A stretch of 64,000 nt of DNA from M3007 sp031398055 (GCA_031398055.1 JANNMS010000084.1:1-64000); one strand, 5' to 3'; shown: positions 43,308 through 52,216, counted from the stretch's first letter. The notes: a model not told the origin generated them from the letters alone. Translations and numbers: made by a program.

Positions 43308-44522
43308 ATGCGTTTTCTCCACACCTCCGACTGGCATCTCGGCCAAAAATTCATCAACCAATCGCGCGACGCGGAACACCTCGCCGCGCTCGATTGGCTG
43401 ATTCAAACCATTGAAAATGAACGGGTTGACGCGCTCGTCGTCGCCGGCGATATTTTTGACGTGAACAATCCGCCGGTTTCGGCGGAGGAAATTTATTACC
43501 GTTTTTTGACCCGTTTGATGGGGACTTGTTGCCGCCACGTCGTGATTGTGGGCGGAAACCACGATTTGCCGTCGCGGCTGAACGCGCCGTCGGGTTTGCT
43601 GCGGGCTTTGAATGTCCACGTCGTCGGGGCTGCGACGGACGACTTTTCGGATGAAATTGTCGAACTCCGCGAAAAAAACGGGCAACTCGCGGCAGTCATC
43701 GCAGCCGTCCCGTTTTTGCGCGACCGCGATTTGAAAATCAGTGTCGCCGGGGAAAACACGGCGCAGCGGATGGAAGCCATCAAATTGGGCATCGCCGAAC
43801 ATTTTGCCCGCGCCGGTGAAATTTGTCTGGAACGCAGGGGGCAACTCCCGGCGGATGTGCCGTTTTTGGTCACCGGCCATCTTTTTGCGACGGGCGCGTC
43901 GAGTTCTGGCGAGCAGCGGAATATTTACATTGGAAATTTGGAAAATATCACTGCCGAAAAATTTCCAGAAGTCTTTGATTATGTGGCACTTGGGCACATC
44001 CACCGACCGCAACGGATTGCGAAACTTGACCACATCCGATATTCTGGCTCGTTGATTCCATTGAATTTTTCTGAAATCCAGGACAAAAAAATCGTACTGA
44101 TTTTGGATTTTTTGCCCGAAAAAAAGCATCCGGCGGTGCGCGAAATCCAAGTCCCGATTTTTAGAAAACTGCTCCGGCTGGCTGGCAATCTTTCAGAAAT
44201 TGAAAAAAAACTGGCCGAAAATGCCGTGGCCGAAAACGACTTGCCCGGCTGGGTCGAGGTCACGGTGAGCAGCCCGGGCGCGCTGCCGAACCTCAGCCAA
44301 ACACTCCGCGACACCGCAAAAAAACATCGCCTCGAAATCCTTTCCGTCAAACTCGACCGCCCGGCGAACGTGCTGGCTGAATCATTTTCCGAAGAAATTT
44401 TGGAGCAACTCACGCCGGAGGACATTTTTAGGAAAAAAATCGAAAAACTGCCGGAGGTCGAGCGCGAAGAATTGGTCGAGACTTTTCGGGAATTGCAGGA
44501 TTGGGTGGCGCAGGCGAAGTGA
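43308..44522 (+). CDS. sbcD: SbcD-type exonuclease subunit
   Basis: This metallophosphoesterase subunit of SbcCD (Mre11 homologue) cleaves hairpin and palindromic DNA ends. ATG 43308 gives MRFLHTSDWHLGQKFINQSR and 404 residues. Phosphoesterase motifs: D8/H10 in TSDWHLG, VVAGDIFDVNNPPVS, IVGGNHDLPSRLNAPSG, VTGHLF and ALGHIHRPQ. The C-terminal capping domain is present. The ATPase partner gene sbcC normally follows, but here a DUF4349 lipoprotein follows. The upstream ORF extension overlaps the PorT-like gene and is rejected. Confidence 0.94.
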   Translation: MRFLHTSDWHLGQKFINQSRDAEHLAALDWLIQTIENERVDALVVAGDIFDVNNPPVSAEEIYYRFLTRLMGTCCRHVVIVGGNHDLPSRLNAPSGLLRALNVHVVGAATDDFSDEIVELREKNGQLAAVIAAVPFLRDRDLKISVAGENTAQRMEAIKLGIAEHFARAGEICLERRGQLPADVPFLVTGHLFATGASSSGEQRNIYIGNLENITAEKFPEVFDYVALGHIHRPQRIAKLDHIRYSGSLIPLNFSEIQDKKIVLILDFLPEKKHPAVREIQVPIFRKLLRLAGNLSEIEKKLAENAVAENDLPGWVEVTVSSPGALPNLSQTLRDTAKKHRLEILSVKLDRPANVLAESFSEEILEQLTPEDIFRKKIEKLPEVEREELVETFRELQDWVAQAK

Positions 44523-44625
44523 TTTTGGGAAAAACTAATCAGATTTTAATGTGCCAAAAGTTGTCGGAAGGCATCTTTCCAGACGAACTCAACTTTTCCA
44601 GCAATCACTTTTCAATTTTTCAAAA

Positions 44626-45609
44626 ATGTCTTTTTCAAAATTCCCACTGTTTTTCGCCAGCCTGTTTTTGCTTTTTTTTATTTCAAATTGCCAAAATGAC
44701 GCTAAAAACACACCCGGCGTCCAATCCGAAGCCGCGCCTGCCCCGCCACAACCTTCCCCAGCCGATTTTTCGGGCGACGAAAAAAACAAAAATTTGGACG
44801 TCGCCGATGCCCAAACTTCTGCCGACCCGTTTTTAACCCAAGTTGCCAAAGTCGGGCGGTTGGATTCTTTGAAAAAATTTGTCCGCACGGCGGAACTCCG
44901 TTTTCAAGTTGCCGAGGTGATTCAAAGCACCCTCGAAATCGAACAAATCGCGGTCAAAAATGGCGGTTTCGTTTTGTCCAGCAATCTCGAAAACCTGCAT
45001 CCGTACCAAAATATCAAACCGATCAGCCGCGACTCGGCCATCGAGACGTATTACATTGGTTTGGAAAGTAAAATCACGCTGCGAGTCCCGTTTCAAAAAT
45101 TGGACACCAGCCTCCGCGAAATTGGTCGACAGTCCACGATGTTCAATTATCGAAGGGTGCGGGCGGAGGATGTGAGTTTGCAATTCATTGAAAATGAACT
45201 GAATCGGTTGAGTTTGGGAAATTATCAGCAAAATTTGAACACGATTTCTGCGACTCCCGGCGCGGCTTCGCAGTCAAAATTGGAAGCGGCAAAGCGCAAT
45301 TTTGAAAGCCAAACGGCCAGCGACCGGACGAAAATGGAGGACTTGAAAATGGCCGACGCCATCCGTTTCAGCACGGTTCAAATTGAAATTTATCAAAAAA
45401 CGGAAACGCGGCAGCGCAAAATTGCCAACCCAGAAATTGCCGACGTCCGGCCAAATTTTGGTTTCCGGGCGGGCAAGGCTTTGGCAAACGGCTGGTTTAT
45501 TTTGGAAGATTTGATTTTTGGGGTTTTTAGCATTTGGCCTTTGATTTTGCTTTTCGCGGGCGGGTATTTTTTCTTCAAAAAATATGTAAAAAGGAGCGCA
45601 AAACCTTGA
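44626..45609 (+). CDS. DUF4349 lipoprotein
   Basis: From ATG 44626 the 327-residue protein has a signal with lipobox (LFFISNCQND, Cys about 22). The DUF4349 core is at about 90-225 (RTAELRFQVAEVIQSTLEIE, KITLRVPFQKLDTSLREIG, ESQTASDRTKMEDL) and a C-terminal membrane segment closes it (WPLILLFAGGYFFFKKYV). Function is unknown; the helical hairpin plus C-terminal span recurs in Firmicutes and Bacteroidota homologues. A frame from 44551 adds uncharacteristic residues. Confidence 0.85.
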   Translation: MSFSKFPLFFASLFLLFFISNCQNDAKNTPGVQSEAAPAPPQPSPADFSGDEKNKNLDVADAQTSADPFLTQVAKVGRLDSLKKFVRTAELRFQVAEVIQSTLEIEQIAVKNGGFVLSSNLENLHPYQNIKPISRDSAIETYYIGLESKITLRVPFQKLDTSLREIGRQSTMFNYRRVRAEDVSLQFIENELNRLSLGNYQQNLNTISATPGAASQSKLEAAKRNFESQTASDRTKMEDLKMADAIRFSTVQIEIYQKTETRQRKIANPEIADVRPNFGFRAGKALANGWFILEDLIFGVFSIWPLILLFAGGYFFFKKYVKRSAKP

Positions 45610-45923
45610 TTTTCAGTTTTTGTAACTACTTAGCCACATAGTTCAGATAGAAGTTTTCGCATAGAAAACATAGAATTGAAAATAGAAAATTGAGAAAAAC
45701 CTATGTGAACCTATGCGAAAACTTCTATCTGAACTATGTGGCTAAGTAGTTACAAAAATGGTTAAAATTTCTGGGGCGAGGTAACTTTTTTCCATGCTTT
45801 CAAAATATCAATCAACTCCAAAAAATTTGACGGCACACCGAAAAAACGTCCACAAAAAGCCGCCCCAAAAACCATCCCCCCAATTTTTTCAAACATTTTT
45901 CACCACTAAATTTTTCACTGAAA
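45610..45923. other. Intergenic region with the 45621 palindrome
   Basis: Apart from the 44-nt-arm inverted repeat at 45621-45754 this 314-base gap shows no gene. The last 160 bases before the Hcp-like gene are AT-rich and may hold its promoter; I see no convincing box. Confidence 0.5.
45621..45754. repeat. Perfect inverted repeat with 44-nt arms
   Basis: 45621-45664 is the exact reverse complement of 45711-45754; the spacer is 46 bases. The arm starts TGTAACTACTTAGCCACATA and contains AAGTTTTCGCATAG. It shares its outer 14 bases with the flank of the 17143 element and its CACATAG/TTCAGA motifs with 3532-3632. Confidence 0.95.
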
Positions 45924-46415
45924 ATGAGAAATCTTATTTCAATCGTTGCTCTTTTTTTGGCCGCGGTGGCCACTTTTTCATTTACAAAAAATGCGCCGAC
46001 AGCCGCTTTTGATGCTTTTTTGGAAATTGAAGGCATCAAAGGCGAATCCAAAATCCAGCAAAGGGCGTTTGACATCATTGATTTTCAATTGGATTCGTTC
46101 AGCCACAGCATCACTTTTCGGAAAAATTTCAACAGGATTTCTTCCATGCAATTGGACAGTTTTTCGAGCCGAGAAATCCCTTTAAAAACGGCCACTTTTA
46201 AAGTAAAACCAAAAGGCCAAACCACATATTATGAAATCAAATTGGAAAATACCATGATTTCGAGTTACCAAATTTCCAGAAAAGCAGGTGGTTCTCAACA
46301 TGAAACGTTTGCCCTGAATTATGAAGAAATCCGGTTTTTCCAGACCAAAAATGGCGTGAAAAAATCGCTGGGTTTTGAGAAAGGATTCGATGCTTTTCGG
46401 AAATTGCAGAACTAA
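45924..46415 (+). CDS. Exported Hcp-like (T6SS tube protein family) protein
   Basis: The 163-residue protein carries a Sec-type signal (MRNLISIVALFLAAVATFSF) and then a domain opening with FDAFLEIEGIKGESKIQQRA, the typical Hcp start, with FDIIDFQLDSFSHS, TATFKVKPKGQTTYYEIKLE and ENTMISSYQISRKAGG. Hcp proteins form hexameric tubes in type VI secretion but are not usually Sec-exported. No other T6SS gene is visible. Hcp1-fold proteins outside T6SS occur, so the role is open. Confidence 0.72.
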   Translation: MRNLISIVALFLAAVATFSFTKNAPTAAFDAFLEIEGIKGESKIQQRAFDIIDFQLDSFSHSITFRKNFNRISSMQLDSFSSREIPLKTATFKVKPKGQTTYYEIKLENTMISSYQISRKAGGSQHETFALNYEEIRFFQTKNGVKKSLGFEKGFDAFRKLQN

Positions 46416-46450
46416 AATCATCAAAAATATCTTGCCCTGAAATTTTTGCA

Positions 46451-46482
46451 ATGGCCGAGGACTTTGTCTTCGGCCATTTTTT
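46451..46482 (+). terminator. Rho-independent terminator after Hcp-like gene
   Basis: ATGGCCGA (46451-46458) pairs with TCGGCCAT (46470-46477), further extended by GGAC/GTCT pairing inside, and is followed by TTTTT. It also lies just past the stop of the convergent AhpD-like gene. Confidence 0.82.
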
Positions 46483-46491
46483 GCTGCGGCA

Positions 46492-47082
46492 TCAACCATG
46501 CTTCCCTGCCGTCCAACCGTTTCTTCCCAAAAAGCGATGCCCATCCGCCTCGGCAGGTGCTTCGAGCGATGTTCCCATCGAATCGTTCCAGCGATTGAGG
46601 TAGCCAAAAAGTGCAACGACCCCCAAAATTTCCACGATTTCGCCCGCGTCCCAATGCTTTTTTAGGTTTTCAGAAATTTCAAAATCCACGTCGTTCGGCA
46701 CTCGGCTGGCGGCCATCGAAAATTCGAGTGCCGCCCGTTCGGCCTCCGAAAATGCCGGGTACGTCCGAAAATCCCAGATATTTTCCATTTTTTCAGCCGC
46801 CGCGCCGTACCGTTCGGCGGCTCGGATTGTGTGTGCTTGGCAATATCGGCAACCTGCGGTCAGGCTGGCGAGATAGCCAAGCAGCCGTTTCAAATCGCTG
46901 GTCACGCGACCTTGGTTTTCCATCACGGCTTTGTTGAGTTGGATAAATGCTTTGGCAATCGCCGGGCGGCGTTGCATCGTGAGCACGGAATTGGGGCAAA
47001 AACCGAGGGTTTCGTTAAAAAATTTGGCCAATTCCGCGACTTCTAGGTCGTGGTCGGCGGCAAGCGGTGGGACGAGTGGCAT
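46492..47082 (-). CDS. AhpD-like carboxymuconolactone decarboxylase-family protein
   Basis: The 196-residue helical protein has the CxxC-x2-H redox motif C78-x-x-C81-x-x-H84 in AGCRYCQAHTIRAAERYG and the general CMD fold (LKRLLGYLASLTAGC). Members act as alkylhydroperoxidases or peroxidase-like enzymes. The last residues (FLGRNGWTAGKHG) resemble those of peroxidase-related family members. It stands alone on the minus strand. Confidence 0.87.
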   Translation of the reverse strand: MPLVPPLAADHDLEVAELAKFFNETLGFCPNSVLTMQRRPAIAKAFIQLNKAVMENQGRVTSDLKRLLGYLASLTAGCRYCQAHTIRAAERYGAAAEKMENIWDFRTYPAFSEAERAALEFSMAASRVPNDVDFEISENLKKHWDAGEIVEILGVVALFGYLNRWNDSMGTSLEAPAEADGHRFLGRNGWTAGKHG

Positions 47083-47099
47083 TGTTTGGATTTACGATT

Positions 47100-47190
47100 T
47101 TGGAGGTCGGAATTTATTCCGACCCAATGTTATAAATTCTTGATTTTCAAAAACTTTTATGAAATGGTCGGAATAAATTCCGACCTCCAA
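47100..47190. repeat. Mirrored TTGGAGGTCGGAATTTATTC element
   Basis: 25-nt perfect arms (47100-47124 and 47166-47190) enclose a 41-base spacer. Each arm is itself nearly palindromic (GGTCGGAAT/ATTCCGACC). It is the GGTCGG version of the GGGCGG element at 15896 and 39927. Confidence 0.9.
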
Positions 47191-47335
47191 TAGGTTAATG
47201 CACTGAAAATTAACCTGAAAAATGGCCGCCGATTTGAGAAAATTTTAGACTTTGTGCCGCCCTTCGAGTTAACCAAGCACGGAAAACCATTTTATAAACT
47301 ATTGGTTATCATTTCTTTATTTTCAAAAAAGAAAA

Positions 47336-48388
47336 ATGCACAATCCGGTCATCGAGTTATCACAACTCCAACAACTCCCAAAAATCGTCAAAGCCTACCA
47401 ACTGCCAAACACTAAAAAAGCCGTTGTCCAAATCCTGAATTCTTTCCTTCCGTTCATCGGAATTTGGGTGGCGATGTATTTTTTGAGCGATATTTCCCTT
47501 TGGTTTATTTTGCCGTTGGCGATTGCAAATGCCTTTTTTTTGGTGCGAATTTTCATTATTCAGCACGACTGCGGCCATCAATCCTTCACTTCTTCGCGCA
47601 AAGCAAATGATATTATCGGTTCGATTTGCAGCACGTTGAGTTTTTTACCTTATAAATATTGGGCGAAAAACCACAATTTCCACCACGGCCACAACGGTAT
47701 TTTGTGGGAACACCGCGACATCGGCGACATCCAATTGCTGACTGTCAATGAATTCCGGGCATTGAACCGCTGGGAAAAATTGAAATATATGGCCTTGCGG
47801 AATTCCATCGTCCTGTTTGTCATCGCGCCGATTATATATATTTTTTACAACAACCGTTTCCCGATTATCCGTTTGAAAGGTTGGGAACATGCCAATCGCG
47901 CCTTGCTTGTCAATAATATCATCTTGGTTTCGGTGCATGGTTTGTTGATTTATTTTCTCGGCTGGAAAGCACTTTACATGGTTCACCTGCCGATTTTGGC
48001 GGTTTTTGGCACCATCGCCATCTGGTTTTTTTACGTCCAGCACCAGCACGAAACGACTTACAAAGATTGGAAAGACAAATGGGACTACCTCCGGGCGGCG
48101 ATCCAAGGCAGTACTTATTACAAATTGCCGCGCGTTTTTCATTGGTTGACGGGAAATATTGGCTACCACCACATCCACCACCTCAACCCGCTCGTGCCAA
48201 ATTACGAACTTGCGCGTTGCCACCATGAAAACCCGATTTTCGATAAAGTGGCCAACAAAATCACCTTCATCGAAAGTTTGAAATGTATTTTCAACAAACT
48301 TTGGGACGAAGAACAGCAGCGGATGATTTCGTTTCGGGATTATTTGAAACGGCGGAAAATTGAGAAAACGAGTACTTATTTGAAGTAA
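47336..48388 (+). CDS. Membrane fatty acid desaturase
   Basis: The 350-residue integral membrane di-iron enzyme introduces double bonds in acyl chains. The three histidine boxes are H77-x3-H81 in HDCGHQS, H113-x2-HH in HNFHHGHN, and HHIHHLNP (about 277-281) with a further HHE. Membrane pairs lie at about 35-75 and 155-235. It resembles the omega-type phosphatidylcholine/acyl-lipid desaturases. No CoA or ACP partner gene is adjacent. Confidence 0.9.
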   Translation: MHNPVIELSQLQQLPKIVKAYQLPNTKKAVVQILNSFLPFIGIWVAMYFLSDISLWFILPLAIANAFFLVRIFIIQHDCGHQSFTSSRKANDIIGSICSTLSFLPYKYWAKNHNFHHGHNGILWEHRDIGDIQLLTVNEFRALNRWEKLKYMALRNSIVLFVIAPIIYIFYNNRFPIIRLKGWEHANRALLVNNIILVSVHGLLIYFLGWKALYMVHLPILAVFGTIAIWFFYVQHQHETTYKDWKDKWDYLRAAIQGSTYYKLPRVFHWLTGNIGYHHIHHLNPLVPNYELARCHHENPIFDKVANKITFIESLKCIFNKLWDEEQQRMISFRDYLKRRKIEKTSTYLK

Positions 48389-48390
48389 AA

Positions 48391-48457
48391 CGATTTACGA
48401 TTTTAGATTTACGATTTTTCGCCACTCCAAAAATCGTAAATCTAAAATCGTAAATCG
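48391..48457. repeat. Mirrored CGATTTACGATTTTAG repeat
   Basis: 29-nt perfect arms (48391-48419 and 48429-48457) of ATTTACG/ATTTTAG heptamers enclose a 9-base loop. It lies between the convergent desaturase and GH65 genes and fills the gap. Confidence 0.9.
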
Positions 48458-48461
48458 TAAA

Positions 48462-50537
48462 TCATTTCACCTCAAAAACCTGCCTCCCCACCCCAATTCC
48501 ACTGATTTTCAGCGACTTCCACTGCCTCGGCAATTTCGTTTTCAACTGGACTACCCCGCCCGGCGTGATGTCCAGCCCACCAAAACCCATCATCGTGGCT
48601 TGCAAAAAACCGCCCGCGCCGGTCGCAAAATAGGGGTTCGTGCCGCCCGCAGTTTCTGAAATCACGCCGAACGGCGGCACTTCGTTTGGCCGAAAACTTT
48701 TCACCCACAAATCATATCCGCGCTCGGCTTGGCCAGCCCGCGCTGCCGAAACCGCCAAAATCGCGTGGCCCATCGCCGGGCCGTTGGCATCCATCCGAGG
48801 TTCGTAAAAATCCAAATCCTTTTTGATTTGAGCAGGGTCGGTGATGATGTGGAGCGGGTACGACAACAAATTCACGTCGGCCTGTTTGATATTTACCCCA
48901 TCGTAAGTTGCATTTTCGCGGGTCGTGCCGTCCGGAAATTTCAAAATTGGAATATTTTCGGCCACGTGCGCCCAATCCGGGTCGGGCGAGATGCCGAGTT
49001 CGCGGGCGGCTTCGGTAGCGTACATCAAAACCGTTTTTGCCATGCCGTTGGTGAAGGCGTTGTTGTCGATATTTTCCTGCCATTCGTTCGCGCCGATGAC
49101 GTTGTTGATGTCGTATTTTCCGGGGCCATTTCGTTCGACGCGGCTCGTCCAGAAGTCCGCAACCTCTTTTAACATTGGATAGCCGCGCTCGGCGAGCCAG
49201 TTTTTGTCTTTTGTCACCAAAAAATATTGCCACGCGGCCCAGCCCACGCAACCCGTGATGTGTTGTTGAAACGGCCCCGTCAAAGCCCAAACCGGTGTTT
49301 CTTCCTGCCCCGTCGTGGTACTTTCCCAGGGGTACATCGCGCCGTGGTAGCCGTGCGAAAAGGCGTTTTCTTTGGCAGCGCCCAACAATTTGAACCGAAA
49401 TTCGAGCAAAGATTTGGCGATCTCGGGATGCAAAAGCAGCAGCGGTGGGTACATCCAAAGTTCGGTGTCCCAAAAAACGTGGCCGTTGTAGCCCAAACCC
49501 GACAAGCCCATCGGCGACAAACTCAACGAAGTTCCCTCGCGGGCGAACGAATATAAATGGTACATGGCAGAGTGAACGGCGCGTTGGTCATCCACATTTC
49601 CTTCGATTTCGATGTCGGACGACCACAATTTGACCCAATCCGCGCGGTGCCGGCGCAGCAAACGGTCGCTGCGTTCGAGGGCTGCAAAAATGGTCAATCG
49701 CTCGGCCTCGTTTTGGGCATCGGCCACGTGGGCAGAGGAAATGACCGAGCCGACGACTGAAAAACGATACGTTTCCCCAGCCTTCAATTTTTTGGAAAAT
49801 TTGGCGAGGTGCATGTTGTAATCCCAATCTTCGTGGATCAAGTTTGGCTCCGAGCCGTGCGGTTCTTCAAAAATAAAACTGGTGCTCGCCGCAACCATGT
49901 ATTTTCCAGAAGGGCTTTTTCCGACGGAAGTCAAAAGCGGGATCAAGACGTGCGGGCGGTCAATTTCGGCGTAAAAATTCCGCACGTCCTGCAACATTTC
50001 AGGAGCCTCGATGACCGAAGCGGGCGTGATCGTCACGTCTTTTTTTGCCCGAATTTCGACCATCGAAAGGGCACAATATGGCAAATGCCGCAAGGCCATG
50101 ACGGTGTGGGTGACCGAAATTTTGTCGCCGACCTCGAAAGTCGTGGTCAATTCCGCCTGCCGCATGTCCAAAGTTTGGCGATAATCCGAGATGTCGGCAC
50201 GACCGATGCGGCGCCCATCGACATCCAAATTCATGTTGACAAAATTGAAACCTTTCAAAATATTGGACACCCGCCCGCGACCGTAATTGTCGTAAGCCCC
50301 GTTCAAAACCACGTCCTTGACGTGCATCGGGGTCGGCGAGGAAACGAGGCCGATCATGCCGTTGGCCACCGTGATTCCGTAATAATTGGACGGGTCAATT
50401 TTGTCGGCCACGATGTGCCAGCCGTCTGATTGGACGTTGGACATTGGACGTTGGACGTTGGATTGGGCTGGTTTTTGAGCAAAAAACGGGTTGGAAAATG
50501 CCAGCGCAAACCCGATAACGAGGAGTGATTTTTTCAT
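48462..50537 (-). CDS. Glycoside hydrolase family 65-like enzyme, exported
   Basis: The 691-residue protein has a signal peptide (MKKSLLVIGFALAFSNPFFA). The (alpha/alpha)6 catalytic domain includes HVFWDTELWMYPPLLLLHPE, GYHGAMYPWESTTTGQEETP and VIGANEWQENIDNNAFTNG, where the Glu after ANEWQ matches the family's catalytic acid region. It acts on alpha-glucosides such as trehalose-type sugars, either as hydrolase or phosphorylase. Residues about 24-37 (SNVQRPMSNVQSD), right after the signal cleavage site, come from a TTGGACR heptamer array. The gene stands alone. Confidence 0.88.
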   Translation of the reverse strand: MKKSLLVIGFALAFSNPFFAQKPAQSNVQRPMSNVQSDGWHIVADKIDPSNYYGITVANGMIGLVSSPTPMHVKDVVLNGAYDNYGRGRVSNILKGFNFVNMNLDVDGRRIGRADISDYRQTLDMRQAELTTTFEVGDKISVTHTVMALRHLPYCALSMVEIRAKKDVTITPASVIEAPEMLQDVRNFYAEIDRPHVLIPLLTSVGKSPSGKYMVAASTSFIFEEPHGSEPNLIHEDWDYNMHLAKFSKKLKAGETYRFSVVGSVISSAHVADAQNEAERLTIFAALERSDRLLRRHRADWVKLWSSDIEIEGNVDDQRAVHSAMYHLYSFAREGTSLSLSPMGLSGLGYNGHVFWDTELWMYPPLLLLHPEIAKSLLEFRFKLLGAAKENAFSHGYHGAMYPWESTTTGQEETPVWALTGPFQQHITGCVGWAAWQYFLVTKDKNWLAERGYPMLKEVADFWTSRVERNGPGKYDINNVIGANEWQENIDNNAFTNGMAKTVLMYATEAARELGISPDPDWAHVAENIPILKFPDGTTRENATYDGVNIKQADVNLLSYPLHIITDPAQIKKDLDFYEPRMDANGPAMGHAILAVSAARAGQAERGYDLWVKSFRPNEVPPFGVISETAGGTNPYFATGAGGFLQATMMGFGGLDITPGGVVQLKTKLPRQWKSLKISGIGVGRQVFEVK
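50430..50466. repeat. TTGGACR heptamer array in the GH65 gene
   Basis: Five units TTGGACG, TTGGACA, TTGGACG, TTGGACG, TTGGATT lie in tandem; read on the minus strand they encode SNVQRPMSNVQS. The same units form the first insertion in gltB. Confidence 0.85.
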
Positions 50538-50622
50538 AAATTGATAAATTTTAGGCGAAAATTAGGGATTTGCGGGGTTGGGTTGGAAATAAAAATTTCA
50601 TTTTAAAATTGAGTCTGGTTGG

Positions 50623-51480
50623 TCAAAAACTTGAAATCAAGTCATTCAATTCTCCCGTTTTTTCCAAAACAATCCGCCCCTTTTCATCTCGTCGCACCGT
50701 GCCACATTCCGCCAACGGGTCGTGTTCGAAAAACAAAACCTGCTTTTTTTGCACAGCATCGGCAAGAAATTTTTCTTTTTCTTTCAAAGTTATGAGCGGT
50801 CGGACGTCGTAAGCCATGACGTAAGGCATCGGGATGTGAAATTGCGCGGGCATCAGATCGGCGCAAAAAATGACCGTTTTTTCACTGGTTTCGAGGTACG
50901 GAATCATCATCGCTTCTGTGTGGCCGTTGGCAAAACGGACGCGAAAACCGGGTAAAAATTCGACGTTTTGTTTGGTTTCGATAAATTTCAACTTGCCCAT
51001 TTCAAAAAGTGGCAGAAAATTTTCCTTTAAAAAAGAAGCTTTTTCACGGTCGTTCGGGTGCATCGCCCAATCGAAATGCTTTTGATTTGACCAATAAATG
51101 GCGTTTGGAAAAGTGGGTGTCGACCGCCCATCAGCATCCAAAAAGAGCGAGCCGCCGCAGTGGTCAAAATGAAAATGCGTCAAAAAAACATCGGTAATTT
51201 CTTCCGGCGAAACGCCAGTATCGGCCAACGAACCGTGCAAATTTTCATCGCCGAATGGCGAAAAATGGCTCCTGAATTTGTCGTCCTGCTTGTTGCCGAT
51301 GCCGGTGTCGATCAAAATTTTCCGGTCGCCGGTCTCGACAAGCAGACAGCGAACTGCCCAAGTGCAAAGGTTTTTTTCGTCGGGCGGGTTGAGTTTTTCC
51401 CACATTCTTTTGGGCACGATGCCGAACATCGCGCCGCCGTCAAGTTTGAAAAAACCGGTGTGAATCGGTGTTAATTTCAT
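50623..51480 (-). CDS. MBL-fold metallo-hydrolase
   Basis: The 285-residue protein has the metallo-beta-lactamase signature H102-x-H104-x-D106-H107 in LTHFHFDHCGGS, an earlier LIDTGIGNK motif, and a later FANGHTEAMM and FCADLMP. This arrangement is typical of the quorum-lactonase/hydrolase subgroup, but the substrate is unknown. No signal peptide is present. It is 3 bases from the Uma2 gene upstream on the same strand. Confidence 0.9.
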   Translation of the reverse strand: MKLTPIHTGFFKLDGGAMFGIVPKRMWEKLNPPDEKNLCTWAVRCLLVETGDRKILIDTGIGNKQDDKFRSHFSPFGDENLHGSLADTGVSPEEITDVFLTHFHFDHCGGSLFLDADGRSTPTFPNAIYWSNQKHFDWAMHPNDREKASFLKENFLPLFEMGKLKFIETKQNVEFLPGFRVRFANGHTEAMMIPYLETSEKTVIFCADLMPAQFHIPMPYVMAYDVRPLITLKEKEKFLADAVQKKQVLFFEHDPLAECGTVRRDEKGRIVLEKTGELNDLISSF

Positions 51481-51483
51481 TTT

Positions 51484-52134
51484 TTAAAAGGAAATGTCTG
51501 GGTTGATGCCTTCCGCTTCAATCATTTTAGCGACGTTCATTTTGACTTTTTCCATGATTAAAACGTCATCGTTCAGGTTGAAAAATTGCCACGGCTGGGT
51601 CGGCGTGGCGGACAAAACTTTTTTGCTTTTTGTAAAAACCCAGACTACTTTTTGCGTGCCGAAGGCAAAAAGGCGATTGATTTTGGGCACAACATACTGA
51701 TGGAAAAGGTCAGATTTTGGGTCGGGCAATTCAACATTCACATCCACTTCGATGACCAAAAACGGCGGAATATTTGAATATTTTAAAAGATTTCGCTGGT
51801 TTAAAGCCTTTGCTTTTTCAAAAACCACAATGTCCAACCCTAAATTATTATTAATATTGATGTGGCTTCCGGTTTCTCCGGCCAAAACCATCCAGAGTTT
51901 TCGGTTAAGTTTGGCTTTCAAAAAATCGCCGATGATATTCTTGATGATGGATTGTAGAAAACTGTCTGGCATAATTTCTTCGACTTTTTTGTGTTTTTTG
52001 ATGGCTTCCCGAAACCCCGGATAGTAAAACGGGATGCCGTCAATCACCTCGCGCACAAATTGTTGCGGTATGTTTTGCCGATTGATTTTTGCCGTTTTTG
52101 CGGGTTGCGGACGTTCAGAAATTGCAGTTGTCAT
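51484..52134 (-). CDS. Uma2-family PD-(D/E)XK endonuclease-like protein
   Basis: The 216-residue protein has FVREVIDGIPFYYPGFREA near the start, the core NNLGLDIVVFEKAKAL and FLVIEVDVNVELPDPKSDLF, and VVWVFTKSKKVLS. The catalytic E-x-D pattern in VIEVDV differs from the usual E-x-K or E-x-v-S, so activity is uncertain. A TACTTTTG box lies 17 bases upstream. The MBL hydrolase follows at once. Confidence 0.82.
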   Translation of the reverse strand: MTTAISERPQPAKTAKINRQNIPQQFVREVIDGIPFYYPGFREAIKKHKKVEEIMPDSFLQSIIKNIIGDFLKAKLNRKLWMVLAGETGSHININNNLGLDIVVFEKAKALNQRNLLKYSNIPPFLVIEVDVNVELPDPKSDLFHQYVVPKINRLFAFGTQKVVWVFTKSKKVLSATPTQPWQFFNLNDDVLIMEKVKMNVAKMIEAEGINPDISF

Positions 52135-52150
52135 TTCTCTAAATTTTGAG

Positions 52151-52158
52151 CAAAAGTA
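52151..52158 (-). promoter_or_regulatory. Bacteroidota-type -7 box, TACTTTTG
   Basis: The minus strand reads TACTTTTG, 17 bases before the Uma2 ATG at 52134. It would serve the Uma2-MBL pair. Confidence 0.42.
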
Positions 52159-52171
52159 AGTTTTTTAAAAC

Positions 52172-52216
52172 AAAAAAGCCCAACCGAAAGCTCCTCACCC
52201 CGGTTGGACTTTTTTT
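52172..52216 (-). terminator. Terminator downstream of the M16 gene
   Basis: AAAAAAGCCCAACCG (52172-52186) pairs with CGGTTGGACTTTTTT (52201-52215) with one mismatch. On the minus strand the hairpin ends in a T run, 47 bases beyond the M16 stop. Confidence 0.8.

Noticed and set aside
45924..46415. Hcp-like gene as proof of a type VI secretion system
   Set aside because: No other T6SS component is present, and the protein has a Sec signal.
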